Assembly: GCA_030268105.1 (NCBI GenBank)
Contig: BSDZ01000022.1
Coordinates: forward strand, 2,273,001-2,337,000
Source of the DNA: Volvox africanus
Taxonomy: Eukaryota; Chlorophyta; Chlorophyceae; Chlamydomonadales; Volvocaceae
Reading direction: 5' to 3'
DNA: 64,000 bases
Notes under the pieces: generated by a model
Database searches by the model: none
Seen by the model: only the letters and a program-made list of their open reading frames with translations
What the model was told of the DNA's origin: nothing
Position numbers and translations under genes: made by a program
Shown here: piece after piece, positions 1 to 10,306 of the stretch
Position numbering within the stretch: position 1 is the first letter of the stretch
How the letters are laid out: every line of letters starts with the position of its first letter

Positions 1-2945
1 CAAGGCGCATCCGGGACAGGCAACGGTTGCAACAACCCATGACCCTTACCGGACAAAGCCTTATTGCGCTGGCACAGACTGCATGTCTGTACGAAGTTCG
101 CCGCATCGTTAGCCAAACGAGGCCACCAAAAGGAACGTTGCACCAAGTCGACCAACCGCTTGCTACCAGGGTGTCCTGCTAACGGGTCCTCGTGGAACCG
201 CGCAAGGATGTCGTAGCGTAGCGTGTCATCGTTCGGAACAACGATTTGCGTAGCTGCACCCTCCGTCTGTAGCCAAAGGCCATTCTGCTTGTGAAAGTTT
301 TCTACATTAGCCGGCTCCGAGAAGCAGGCATCAGCATTGTAGGCAACCTTCAACCGCTCCCCGAGGTCCGTCACGATCGGCACCTCCTCGTTATGCGGTC
401 GCACGACGGGCGCTGCTAAAATTGCAGCGTGTAGCGACGGATGTCGACTGAGAGCATCGGCAATATTCAATTTACCAGAAATGTACTCCCAGGTGCAGTC
501 GAACCTAGCTAGGTATTCCATCCACCTAGCCTGACGGCGGTTCAACGTCGGAACGCTTTGCAAAAACGTTAGGGGCTTGTGGTCAGTCTTTAAAGTAAAT
601 GGGCGTCCCTTGAGGTAACATCGCCATTCCTTTAAAGCATGCAGCACTGCCAGAAGCTCCTGTTCCCCGGTGGTATAACGAATCTCCGCACCAGAAAACT
701 TCTTACTCGTGAAGGCAATCGGTCGCCCTTCCTGTAACAATACAGCGCCGCTCCCAAATACTGAGGCATCAGACACTACCTCAACACGAAACGGCAACGA
801 GTAATCAGGGAATGCAAGGGTGACATCTTCGGCAACGGTTCGCTTGAGCTCTTCGAATGCCCGCTGGCATTGTGACGTCCACGACTCGAGTGAAACGAAA
901 ACGCCTTTGCGAGTTAAGTTAGTAAGCGGGGCCGCAATGATGGAATATTTTTCAATGAACTTTCGGAAATAATTGGTCAAGCCAAGGAACTTACGCAGCT
1001 CCGTGAGGTTCTGAGGCGCGGGCCAATCGCGAACCACGGCGACCTTCCGCAGGTCCATCTTCACACCAGTGGCCGACACAATGTGGCCCAAATATTCCAC
1101 CTGAGGCTGCGCCCAAAAGCATTTGGCGCGTTTAGCAAACAATTGCTCCCGCCTCATAACGTCGAGCACGAGCCGAAGATGCTCCAAGTGCTCCTCGCGC
1201 GTCTTAGAATATACCAAGATGTCATCCAGGTAGCAAACAACGAACCTGTCGATAAACGGCCTAAACATTCGGTCCATAACCGCCTGAAACGTCGCAGGGG
1301 CATTAGTCAAACCAAACGATAGGACCGTATACTCAAAGTGACCGAAGGGCGTCCGAAAAGCGGTTTTCGGGATATCAGAGGCAGCGATGCGAATCTGATT
1401 GTAGCCCTGTTGTAAGTCAATCGAGGAAAAATAAGCCGATCCCTTCAGCTTATCCAACAGGTCGTCAATGCGTGGCAAAGGGTAGCGATTTTTCACCGTA
1501 TTCGCATTCAACCCCCGGTAATCGATGCACATGCGCAAGGTCCCATCCTTCTTACCGACAAACAAAATCGGTGCAGAATACGGGGATGTGCTGGGGCGTA
1601 TCATACCCTTCGCAAGCAAATCCGTCACCTGGCGCTTTACCTCGTCCAGCTCCAATGGACTCAACCTGTACATTGGCCGGGCCGTAGGCTGCGCTCCAGG
1701 CATGAGAGGGATTGTGTGATCAACAGGACGCATAGGTGGTAGGCCAGGGATATCTTTAAAGACGTCCTCATACTGCGACAGTAGGGCCTCAACCTCAGGA
1801 TCCGCAGAAATCTGCACGGTGGTGGCACAACAGCCCACCCGTGGCCTCAAAAGCAGTCCGTGGGCACCCTTCCGTAACAAACGGACGGCCTCCTTATGCC
1901 CGACTAGCTCTGGTTTGATTCGCGCGGCCATTGCGGTCACAGCGAAATTAACCATAGGCACCGCCTCAGCTTCACCCTCCTTTGGTGTGACATGTTCGAA
2001 CGACAGGAAAGGTACCTTAATCGACAGAGTACCCTTGCACATATGCAGGGTTGCGGTCTCCATGTCGATGTGTGCGGGGTACTGTCGTAATGTCGAAGAC
2101 CCCATTATGTACGGTGCAGTCTCTGCTAAGCCCTGCAGCACGTACGGCCGGGTCACAACACACAAAGGGCCTATCGATAGGCTAAGGGTAATCCTGCCCA
2201 CGATGGGATGCTTACCCCCGTCAGCAAGGGTAACCTGTGGACAATCAGACGACTCTGGGGTCAACCCCAGCGCATTCACCTCTGCGACAGAGATGAAGTC
2301 GTCGCTGGCACCGGTGTCAACAAGTGCCTTCAGAGTATGGCCATTCAAACCGATCTGAACCACTGGGACACGGTTATCTACGAGTGACTGCCCAGCAAAT
2401 AACGTCAGTGCACTTAGGGCGGGTCTGTAACCTACGGCACCCCCGTCAGGAGCTTCGTACCAAACGTCAACCGAGTAGGATGTGCCTGGCCACGGAGCCA
2501 GCATACCCTCCCGATCCACACCATTAAACAAAACGGTGCCCGGCTCGAACCAGTGGACACGCCGCATACCCCTTAACGATGCCTCTGCCTTGCGCCGACA
2601 GAAAGCGGGGAGTAATACACATGCGGCGGTGCCTGGATTTTGACGCCTACATCTCCTATAAACGGCCAACTGTTCCGACATCTCACGCAGAGACGAGGGG
2701 ATGAACAAAACCACGTGGTTAGACAGATCGATAGACGACAGGGGACGGCGAGGTGTAAACAAATTACACAACGGGTCGAAGCAGAGAAGTCCCGTGCGTC
2801 CGTCAAGCATGATGCGTCGCGCAATGACTCGCTCGATGTGTCCAAGGCAACCATGCCTTCACGGCTGGCCGTAAGGATGACCACTGACCACGCGTTAGTT
2901 CAGAAATCCCGGGCGGTGCCCCTACCAATGAACCCGGGCAAGCCC
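1..2945 (-). pseudogene. A1 pol (Dam-like domain, protease, RT, RNase H, start of integrase), disabled
   Basis: The reading frame after the gag UAG is collinear with the intact A5 pol. It carries the Dam-like domain remnant, protease, RT (YLDD, near 1230), RNase H and the integrase zinc-binding region, and is still open at position 1 just before the first catalytic aspartate of integrase. Two lesions lie at its start. The linker just after the gag stop is one base shorter than in A2 and creates a second in-frame TAG near 2914. An 8-bp deletion relative to A2/A5 sits near 2848. Together they remove nine bases, so the downstream frame is restored, but the extra stop blocks a continuous Gag-Pol. 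Downstream sequence is most like A4. Confidence 0.85.
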
Positions 2946-4181
2946 CTATTTTGGCTGAGGTACAAACGGCGGCATTAGAGGGCAATCCTTCATAGGATGA
3001 CTCTCCCCGCACCGTAGACAAACATTGGCCGCTTTCCGACGTTCGAACTCGGAACGATTGCAATTCCATTTTGGCATAAACGAGTCATCCGTGCGAGTCC
3101 GCTTCGCATTGGGGTCAGAGCGCTGTGCGGCTGCCGACGACGGCGCACCACCACGCTTCCTCCTCTTAGCTGGGTCCGAGCTCGGACCTGCTCCTCCTGA
3201 CCCGCGGACACCCGAGCTAGCGCCCCCGCGCGCCTGGTGTTGCCGGTTGCTGCATCGTGTCGCGGCAGTAGGCGTGGGGCGGGTCGCTCTGAGTTCCTGG
3301 TCGAGAGCTACAGCTTCCCCAAGCGGATCCTGCACTTGCACGGCATTTGCACGAGGGACAGACTTGACTTCTTCCTCACCGGCAAGGAGTCGTATCTCCG
3401 TACCCTTAGCAAAAGTGACCAAGGCATCATACGGCTTGATCGGCACCCCAGCCAAGTCAGTAGCGCACCATTTAGCCAACAGTTTTGTCAGGCCTCGCTT
3501 AAACCAAAATACACGCTTGGTTTGGGTGAAATCAGCAATGGGGGTCACTAGTGCTTCGAAGCGTGCCTGGTACGCAGGTACATTTTCACCCCTACGCATG
3601 TGGTAGCTACCGGCTGCCAAAACCTTACGAGCCTCCACATCACGTGCTTGAACCTCAGTAGCGAACCGTGCGAGCAAAGCGGCGATCATCTCGTCAAAAG
3701 TATAGTCGCCCCGGGCGGTGGTCCATTCGCGATACCAGTCCTTGGCTGAGCCCTCGAGGGTGTTACCAATGAAGAGACACCTGATACCATCATTATCGCC
3801 ACCATGAACAGCCTGGAGATACTTTTTAGCGTCACACACGTACGCACGAGTTGCATCGGCTATGCTATGTCCTGGTGTCTTTTCAGTCAGCGAGATATTG
3901 AGCCTAGGAACGGGAATTGACAATCTCATCACCTCAGGGATGTCATCGTGACCTCGCGCTTGAGGTAATGGCAGAACCCGTGGACCAGCAGTGTTGTCCA
4001 TATTTGTATTAACTGCTGAATGCGGCACAATTAAGTGAGCAGGGGTCTGAAGGACAAGGGGCTCTTGAGCGGCTCGCGTGCCAACAGTCTCAAGACCTCT
4101 ATCCGGAGCTCTAGCAGCCACAACAAAATCGGGTTGGCTAGCTAAGCTAGTGTGCGGCGTATCGTCGCGTTCCACGGACAT
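2946..4181 (-). CDS. gag: A1 Gag polyprotein
   Basis: 411 codons, the same length as the other family A Gags. Gag builds the virus-like particle and binds element RNA in the cytoplasm. Residues about 115-260 form a retrotransposon capsid-type helical region (landmarks YLQAVHGGDNDG, KDWYREWT, PAYQARFEALVTPIADF). The C-terminal third is Arg/Ser/Gly-rich and basic, followed by a zinc knuckle of CX2CX3HX4C spacing (CLRCGESHPMKDC). The ORF ends in TAG immediately followed in the same frame by pol. The chosen start is the first ATG conserved in all A copies, but the true N terminus may lie upstream if the leader is spliced. Several residues differ from A2-A5, so this is a more diverged copy. Confidence 0.92.
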   Translation of the reverse strand: MSVERDDTPHTSLASQPDFVVAARAPDRGLETVGTRAAQEPLVLQTPAHLIVPHSAVNTNMDNTAGPRVLPLPQARGHDDIPEVMRLSIPVPRLNISLTEKTPGHSIADATRAYVCDAKKYLQAVHGGDNDGIRCLFIGNTLEGSAKDWYREWTTARGDYTFDEMIAALLARFATEVQARDVEARKVLAAGSYHMRRGENVPAYQARFEALVTPIADFTQTKRVFWFKRGLTKLLAKWCATDLAGVPIKPYDALVTFAKGTEIRLLAGEEEVKSVPRANAVQVQDPLGEAVALDQELRATRPTPTAATRCSNRQHQARGGASSGVRGSGGAGPSSDPAKRRKRGGAPSSAAAQRSDPNAKRTRTDDSFMPKWNCNRSEFERRKAANVCLRCGESHPMKDCPLMPPFVPQPK

Positions 4182-4484
4182 GGAACACGAAGCAATACCC
4201 TAGGTTTGCGTAATAGAAGCCGACTTCTATCGCAAAGGCAAGAGTACAAAACGATTTGGTGATCCTACCGACAGTACTCTTGAGAAGATTCAGTAAACTC
4301 AGCAAGTACTTGCCCAGCTGAGTCCTGATCTCCGTAGTTTGGGCGATGAGAGTCGCCAAATGGTCCGGACGGAAGCCGGTCTCAGTCGCCGCGGCAAGCA
4401 ATGCTGGTGCACTGAGATTATCTGCGACTCAGAGCGTACACTTACACAACAAGTGCAGCAATCTAAGCAAAAGCAATTAAACAA

Positions 4485-4580
4485 TTACAAACCAGAAGCG
4501 GCGGCGTCCAAAATGGCGCGGCCTTGGTCTTCGGCAAAAGTATCTAGCGGTCCTCGTGGTTCGTCGCTGGAACTCGCCAT
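4485..4580 (-). CDS. A1 conserved 31-codon leader ORF (possible first gag exon)
   Basis: Short ORF in the gag leader starting MASSSDEPRG and ending ASGL, followed by TAA. It is present at the same place in A2, A3, A4, A5 and A6. A GTTTGT sequence that could be a 5' splice site overlaps its last codons. See the A2 copy for the splice argument. It may be either an upstream ORF or an exon. Confidence 0.45.
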   Translation of the reverse strand: MASSSDEPRGPLDTFAEDQGRAILDAAASGL

Positions 4581-4632
4581 AGAAAGAACCTACTTCCGAT
4601 TAGACAAAGAGAGACAGTTAGGCAACGAACCT

Positions 4633-4644
4633 GTCTCGATACCA
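4633..4644 (-). promoter_or_regulatory. A1 primer binding site
   Basis: TGGTATCGAGAC on the minus strand, three bases inside the 5' LTR. The TGGTATC start is the usual complement of an initiator-tRNA-Met-like 3' end (UACCA). The tRNA identity is inferred, not shown. Confidence 0.7.
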
Positions 4645-4647
4645 AAT

Positions 4648-5481
4648 TGTTGTACCTCTCCTTCATGTTTGCTCATAAGTATCTGCACGTCTGAAGGCTT
4701 TCGACACCGATGCGCGAGCACTTGCAAGTACAGCAAGGCAAGCGTGAGCAAACAGAGACAGCGGAAGCCTTCAAGACAAGAAGAGATATAACTTACAGTC
4801 TTACAGATCGAAGCGATGCAATGGACGAAATCGCCGTCAGCGCCGGAAGCAAGCAATCATCACGCGGCGGTGATAAGTGAAGTTTAGGCTTAGCTCGGGC
4901 TAAGTAGAATAGCGTATAGTGATTATAGTGTAGAACACACGAGTGTTCTCCGGTATCAAATGTCTTATCTTGCTTAGCCGTCCTCGCATCTGTTATACTC
5001 GCAGCATCGCAATGCCGTACGATTCACACTAGGAGGCCGATCCTAAGTTTGACAACCCTACTGCGTATGGGCGATGTCTACTCGTAACAACGTATAAGCC
5101 TTTCCGGCATTCACATGATGCAAGGGTCCGAATAACGATATTCGGTTGCAAGGCATGCATCGCGGCAAGTGTGGCGCTCTCAACGTGTGCTGTAATGAAG
5201 TAATATTATATCAAATAATATTACTTATCGTTTTATAGCACGAGCATAATGCGCACTTCAATGATTCGGGATTTCATGCATGCTAGGCAGATTTGCCATG
5301 ATGCGATGTCGCGATGGATAATGACAACATGCCAAATGCATATATAAATATATATGAATATATTTATATCATGCAAATTCATTCATATGCATTAATCGTT
5401 CATGCGTTCATAAAGATAACACTTCGCCTCGTAGGGTCGCATCGACCTACGCATCAGCGGGAAACGAACCGTAGCACAACA
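4648..5481 (-). repeat. A1 5' LTR
   Basis: 834 bp, minus orientation, with TGTTGT...ACAACA ends. It aligns along its length with the other family A LTRs (824 bp) and is the most diverged of them. It contains the shared AT-rich palindromes and hairpins of this LTR family. Confidence 0.92.
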
Positions 5482-7526
5482 CTTGCCACCGAACTGGGGC
5501 CCACGATCAGAAATGACCGACTTGGGTATGTCATGCAAACGCACGACATTATCAAAGAACAGACGAGCCGTCTGCTCTGCAGTCACTGAGGTGGTGGTAG
5601 GTGCAAGGTGCACCATCTTGGTCAAACGATCAACCATAACGGCGTCGTTCCCCCCCTCCGATGGAGGAAGACCAACAACAAAATCAAGGGAAACACTTTC
5701 CCAGGAGCCACCGGAATCGGCAAGGGTTGAAGCAACCCTGCTTGTTTACCGGAAAGGGGCTTAGAGTGTTGGCAATCGTCACACTGCTGCACAAAGTGAG
5801 CAGCATCCTGGGCCAAGGAGGACCACCAGAAGTGGCGACATGCTAGCTCCACCAAGCGGGTAACACCCACGTGTCCAGCTACGGGGTCCTTATGCAAGCA
5901 GGCAAGGATATCCCGGCGAAGAAGATCGTCGTTAGGCACGACAATCTGGCGACGTTCACCATCAGTACGGATCCATTGACCGTGCTCCTGCTTATAGGGC
6001 TCAACATTGCGGGCATCCTTAAACCAGGAGTCAGAGGCATATCCCTGCACAATGCGCTGTGCAAAGCCAGAGGTAATGACCTCAGAGGCAGCAGAATGAC
6101 GCCGAGTGACCACAGAAAGGATCATGGCATGCAGGGATGGATGGCAACTCAATGCATCGGCAACATTGAGGGATCCGGAGAGATGCTCCCAGGTGAAGTT
6201 GAAACGTGCCATGTATTCCAACCAACGCGCCTGACGGCGGTTAAGGGTAGGGACACCCTGAAGGAAGGTCAAGGGCTTATGGTCTGTCTTTACCACGAAG
6301 GGACGGCCCTCCAGGTAACAGTGCCATTCACACAAGGCATGAATGATAGCCAGAAGCTCTTGCTCACCGGTAGTATAGCCCCGCTCCGCCGGAGAGAACT
6401 TCTTACTGGTGAACGCAATGGGACGCCCATTCTGCACCAGAACGGCGCCTGATCCTTGCAGCGAGGCATCAGAGATGAGCTCGACACGAAAGGGCAAGGA
6501 GTAATCAGGGAAATGCAGCACCACGTCATTAGCAACAGCATGCTTGATCACATCAAACGCAGCTTGGCAATCAGGGGTCCAAGCCTCAGGAGACTGAAAA
6601 GCATCGTTGCGAGTGAGTGACGTGAGAGGTGCAGCGAGGGAGGAGTACCCAGAGATAAACTTAGGAAAGTAGTTGGTAAGGCCCAAAAACTTGCGCAGCT
6701 CCGGCAAAGAGGTCGGAGTCGGCCAGTCCTTTACGGCAGCAGTCTTACGGGGGTCCATGCAGATGCCATCGGCAGACACCACATGTCCCATGTATTCCAC
6801 CTGGGAAAGAGCCCAGTGGCACTTGGACTGCTTGGCATACAGCTGCTCACGCCGTAAGACCTCCAGCACCTGACGTAGATGCTTAAGGTGTTCCTCCTTA
6901 GTCTTCGAGTAGATCAGGATATCGTCCAGGTAACACACAACAAACTTGTCGATGTAGGGCCTGAACATAAGGTCAATGACAGCTTGAAAGGTCGCAGGGG
7001 CATTAGCCAAACCAAAGCTCAGGACCGTAAACACGAAATGACCAAAAGGGGTACGGAAAGCCGTCTTAGGAATGTCAGATTCCAAGATACGGATCTGATT
7101 ATAGCCCTGCTGCAGGTCATTAGAGCTGAAGTAGGCAGAGCCACGCAGCTTATCAAGCAGGTCATCGATCCGGGGTAAAGGATACCGGTTTTTGACTGTA
7201 ACGGCATTAAGGCCACGATAGTCAATGCACATGCGCAGTGTGCCATCCTTCTTACCCACGAACAAGATAGGTGCGGAGTAAGGGGAAGTGCTCGGACGGA
7301 TCAAGCCCTTAGCAAGCAAGTCAGTAACCTGCCGCTTTACCTCATCAAGCTCTAACGGGCTGAGACGGTACATGGGGCGTGAGACAGGTTGCGCGCCAGA
7401 CACCAAAGGAATGGTGTGATCCACCGGTCGTTCCCGCGGAATCCCTTGGAAGGTCGCGGAACACATCTGCATACTCCGTGAGCAACGCAGAGACTTCAGG
7501 GTCCTGCATGGAAGTCTGAGCACCAA
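5482..7526 (-). pseudogene. C1 pol, RT-RNase H-integrase part, frameshifted and truncated
   Basis: Frame 5622-7526 contains RT from the [17 protein letters not shown] block through the catalytic YLDD (near 6930), RNase H ([26 protein letters not shown]) and the integrase HHCC zinc-binding region (HKDPVAGH ... CDDCQ). A one-base loss near 5690 shifts integrase into the frame 5482-5637, which carries [13 protein letters not shown] and the VISDRG catalytic block before A1 interrupts it. A few codons are also missing between the SVS and MVDR blocks compared with family A. The upstream join to the protease ORF is broken by a frameshift near 7440 that is shared with fragment C2. RT would copy element RNA and integrase would insert the cDNA, but this copy cannot do so. 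Confidence 0.85.
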
Positions 7527-8610
7527 CAGAGTTAAGCCGAAGAGAGGGGCGCACTAGAATGCCATGAGCACCCTTACGCAGCATACGGACAGCTGCTTTA
7601 CGGCTAACAGACTCTGGGGTATTCTTGGTTTCACGCATGGCAGTGATAACGTGATTGATCTGAGGAGCATCATCAGGAACAGCCTCCTCTGCGGCTGTAG
7701 GCAGCCAGCGAAGCACGCAAGTTGCTGAACCCTTAGACAGGTGAAGGGTGCGTTCCTCATAGTCAAACGCAGCAGCATGCTTCTGGAGTGAGGCAGAGCC
7801 TAAAATGAAAGATGCGGCATCTGTGAGGGTTGGCAGCACATAGGGCTGCAAGCAAGCACGAAAAGAGCCTGCAGACACCCGCAAAGACACCTGCCCCAAG
7901 ATGGCTTGCTTGCCCCTGTCGACCATGGGCGAGCGAACAGGTAAATGCAAGCGCTGAACCAGTGACTCACTGATAAAGTCGTGGGTAGCACCCGAGTCCA
8001 CCAAGGCGGTGAAACTGAGTCCAGCCGTTGCCAGAGAAATAAGGGGAAGAGCCCATCCTGCAGTCATAGCACCCGATGCAGCTACCAAAAGGGCAGAAGT
8101 GAAAGGATCAGGTGACACAGGTGTGTATGGCTGCGGCGCATCAAACCATACCTCTGCAGGATACGGTATGCCAGGTAAAGCAACCTGCTGGCCTGAAAGG
8201 TCAAGACCATTAAAGAGACCAGTACCTTTTGGAAAGGACTGAACCTTGCGCATACCTACAAGTTCAGCAGAGGCCAGACGAGCTACATGCTGTGGCAAAA
8301 GAATACCAGCTGCTGTATCAGGTCGATGCTGCTTGCAGGTGCGGTAATGACTGAGCAGGGCCCGTAAATGATGAAGTGAGGAGGGAATCAGAAGGACGGT
8401 GTGCCCACCAAGGTCAGCCGATGAAAGGGAACGTCCACGAGGTGCCAGAAGGTTACACATGGAATCAAACCCAGCCTTGACAGCCAAGGCATCAAACGAA
8501 AACCGGCGACCAACAGCGGTCTCGAGGTCAGCAAGGACCTCTGGGCGCAAGGCGCGCACAAAGCTATGCACACCCGAACCTATCTGTCCGGACTTAGAAA
8601 ACCCAGGCAA
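7345..8610 (-). CDS. C1 pol, Dam-like domain and aspartic protease
   Basis: 421-codon open frame, in frame with gag and separated from it by one TAG (8641-8643) and a short linker (LAQAG). It has no ATG at its head, consistent with readthrough translation. Residues about 25-145 match the Dam-like domain of the other families (VGRRFSFD near 33-40; LIPSS at 74-78 where family D has INPPY). A protease with active site DSGAT lies near residue 209. The last residues are out of frame because of the frameshift near 7440, so RT is not joined. The protease would process Gag-Pol. The role of the Dam-like domain is unknown and its catalytic motif is lost here. Confidence 0.78.
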   Translation of the reverse strand: MPGFSKSGQIGSGVHSFVRALRPEVLADLETAVGRRFSFDALAVKAGFDSMCNLLAPRGRSLSSADLGGHTVLLIPSSLHHLRALLSHYRTCKQHRPDTAAGILLPQHVARLASAELVGMRKVQSFPKGTGLFNGLDLSGQQVALPGIPYPAEVWFDAPQPYTPVSPDPFTSALLVAASGAMTAGWALPLISLATAGLSFTALVDSGATHDFISESLVQRLHLPVRSPMVDRGKQAILGQVSLRVSAGSFRACLQPYVLPTLTDAASFILGSASLQKHAAAFDYEERTLHLSKGSATCVLRWLPTAAEEAVPDDAPQINHVITAMRETKNTPESVSRKAAVRMLRKGAHGILVRPSLRLNSVGAQTSMQDPEVSALLTEYADVFRDLPRDSAGTTGGSHHSFGVWRATCLTPHVPSQPVRA

Positions 8611-8640
8611 GCTCTCCTCAGCACCAGCCTGGGCAAGGCA

Positions 8641-9213
8641 CTAGTGGCCATTGCCTTGTGCCACGGCGGCACGAGCCTCAGGGGGACGCAACGTGCACTC
8701 ATCATATGAATGGCCGGCAGCCCGGCAGCAAAAGCAAACGTTGCCCCCTGCCTCCTTACGCAAATCCCTCAAGTCACCACGGGTGAGCTGGCGACCATAA
8801 CGGTTATAAAACCGGGTGAGCTCACGCTCCTGGTCCACCGTCAAGGACTGTGGTTTAACACCTCCACCACGACCCGGCTGGTGACCACGGCGGTCCCCAC
8901 GTGCATTTCCCCTGCCGGCCGAACTAGGACGCTTGTCACGCTGACGGGGACGGGACGCTGAGGAAGGACCGGTGCCTACGGTGGCAGCGGCAGCCTGCGG
9001 TGCGTGAGCAAGCATACGCTTAGCTGGGGGCTCTCCATCAGAGGCCTCCATAGCGTCATCTCCATCCACATCCCGCGGAAGCTCTGCAGCCGCGTGAGTC
9101 GTAGACGGACTCTGCTCCGCAATAGGCAAAATAGGTTGCCCGTCGCGCGTGCGCCTGCTAGGCGTTTGCGTGGCCTTCTCAAACATAAAGAACGTTTGTG
9201 TTGCAATATCCAC
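8641..9213 (-). CDS. gag: C1 Gag remnant without capsid (nucleocapsid part)
   Basis: 190 codons. It lacks the capsid-like helical region seen in A, B and D Gags. What remains is a Ser/Thr-rich start, a basic RG/RRG-rich middle (near residues 80-115) and a canonical CX2CX4HX4C zinc knuckle (CFCCRAAGHSYDEC) near the C terminus, an RNA-binding module. It ends GNGH then TAG, with pol in the same frame. The missing capsid most likely reflects an internal deletion between leader and nucleocapsid rather than family design, because B1, its closest relative here, has a full Gag. Confidence 0.7.
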   Translation of the reverse strand: MDIATQTFFMFEKATQTPSRRTRDGQPILPIAEQSPSTTHAAAELPRDVDGDDAMEASDGEPPAKRMLAHAPQAAAATVGTGPSSASRPRQRDKRPSSAGRGNARGDRRGHQPGRGGGVKPQSLTVDQERELTRFYNRYGRQLTRGDLRDLRKEAGGNVCFCCRAAGHSYDECTLRPPEARAAVAQGNGH

Positions 9214-9234
9214 TCCACTGGAGCGTCTGATATT

Positions 9235-9345
9235 TCACAACAAAGGTGCTTGTTCTTCGTGATAAGAAGCAGGTGAAATCTCGCCGTCATCAGAGTAAAG
9301 TGTAGCTTTAATCGCTTCTAAGTTCAGACTAACGTCCATGTCCAT
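9235..9345 (-). CDS. C1 leader ORF, 36 codons
   Basis: Starts MDMDVSLNLE and ends EEQAPLL then TGA. The frame after the TGA continues into the gag remnant. It occupies the same place as the leader ORFs of families A and B but shares no clear C-terminal motif with them. This may be the joined edge of the deletion that removed the capsid. Confidence 0.35.
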   Translation of the reverse strand: MDMDVSLNLEAIKATLYSDDGEISPASYHEEQAPLL

Positions 9346-9384
9346 GATTATCGAAAAGCACAGAAAGAAGTGTCCAGAAAGACT

Positions 9385-9396
9385 GTCTCGATACCA
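9385..9396 (-). promoter_or_regulatory. C1 primer binding site
   Basis: TGGTATCGAGAC on the minus strand, four bases from the LTR remnant. Identical over 12 bases to the family A site, so A and C probably use the same tRNA primer. Confidence 0.65.
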
Positions 9397-9400
9397 ATTT

Positions 9401-9415
9401 TGTTGTATCACCCCA
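9401..9415 (-). repeat. C1 5' LTR remnant
   Basis: Fifteen bases (TGTTGTATCACCCCA on the plus strand) remain of the LTR 3' end before A2 begins at 9416. The TGTTGTAT end resembles the B1 LTR terminus. Confidence 0.6.
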
Positions 9416-10239
9416 TGTTGTGCTACGGTTCATTTACCGCCGATGCGTAGGTCGATGTGATCCTACAAGGCGAAGTGCTATTGTGATGAACACATTGCAT
9501 ATGAATGAATCTGCATGATATAAATGTATTCCTGTACATTTATATATGCATTTGGCATGTTGTCATTACCTATCGCGACATCGCACCATGGCAAATCTGC
9601 CTAGCATGCATGAAAGCCCGAAGCATTGAAGTGCGCATTATGCTCGTGCTACGAAACGATAAGTAATATTATCTGATATAATATTACTTCATTAAAGCAC
9701 ACGTTGAGAGCGCCGCACTCGTCGCGATACATGCCCTGCAACCGGATATCGTTATCCGGACCCTTGCATCATGCGAATGCCGGAAAGGCTTATACGTTGT
9801 TATGCGTAGACATCGCCTAGACGCGGTAGGGTTGTCACATCTAGGATCGGCCTCCTGATGTGAATCGTACGGCATTGCGATGCTGCGAGTATAACAGATG
9901 CGAGGACGGCTAAGCAAGATAAGACATTCGATACCGGAGAACACTCGTGTGTTCTATATTACTATTGCTATACGATATTCTACTTAGCCCGAGCTAAGCC
10001 TGAACTTCGCTAATCACCGCCGCGTGATGATTGCTTGCTTCCGGCGCTGACGGCGATTTCGTCCATTGCATCGTTCCGATCTGTAAGACTGTAAGTTATA
10101 TCTCTCTTCGTCTTGAAGTCTTCCGCTGTCTCTGTTTGCTCTCGCTTGCCTTGCTGTACTTGCAAGTGCTCGCGCATCGGTGTCGAAAGTCTCTAGACGT
10201 GCAGATACTTATGAGCAAACGCGAACGAGAGGTACAACA
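9416..10239 (+). repeat. A2 5' LTR
   Basis: 824 bp, TGTTGTGCTACGG at the start and GAGGTACAACA at the end. It pairs with the truncated 3' LTR at 23231-23702, from which it differs at only a few positions. It contains a series of perfect short inverted repeats (9512-9550, 9661-9689, 9742-9759, 9938-9955, 9983-9998, 10013-10028). Confidence 0.95.
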
Positions 10240-10242
10240 ATT

Positions 10243-10254
10243 TGGTATCGAGAC
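10243..10254 (+). promoter_or_regulatory. A2 primer binding site
   Basis: TGGTATCGAGAC three bases after the 5' LTR. Likely complementary to an initiator-Met-like tRNA 3' end. Confidence 0.7.
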
Positions 10255-10306
10255 AGGTTCGTTGTCGAACTGTCTCTCTTTGTCTAATCGGAAGTAGGTT
10301 CTTTCT

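Larger units (their letters stand above)
1..5481 (-). mobile_element. Ty3/gypsy chromovirus, family A copy A1 (3' part outside window)
   Basis: Minus-strand family A element. Reading right to left it has a 5' LTR, primer binding site, leader, gag, UAG and pol; pol leaves the window at position 1 in the integrase. Its outer LTR end (5481) directly abuts family C sequence at 5482, so A1 probably inserted into a C copy. The expected 5-bp target copy on the right would be CTTGC (5482-5486); the left one lies outside the window and cannot be checked. Small deletions at the start of pol make A1 a dead copy. Confidence 0.93.
5482..9415 (-). mobile_element. Ty3/gypsy element, family C copy C1, truncated and decayed
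   Basis: Minus-strand element related to B1 but a separate family. It runs from the last 15 bp of its 5' LTR (9401-9415) through primer site, leader, a capsid-less gag, Dam-like domain plus protease, RT, RNase H and part of integrase. It is cut at 5482 by A1 and at 9415 by A2, which point outward from it. Frameshifts near 7440 and near 5690 and the missing capsid make it non-functional. Confidence 0.88.

Noticed and set aside
1819..2358. Antisense ORF of about 179 codons opposite the protease region of A copies
   Set aside because: Shadow of pol in the opposite frame; open only because of codon composition.
9663..9687. TAATATTAC in the LTR, the nonanucleotide of geminivirus-type origins
   Set aside because: It lies in the arm of an AT palindrome, not in a hairpin loop, and no Rep gene or viral sequence is present. 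It recurs only as part of the family A LTR.
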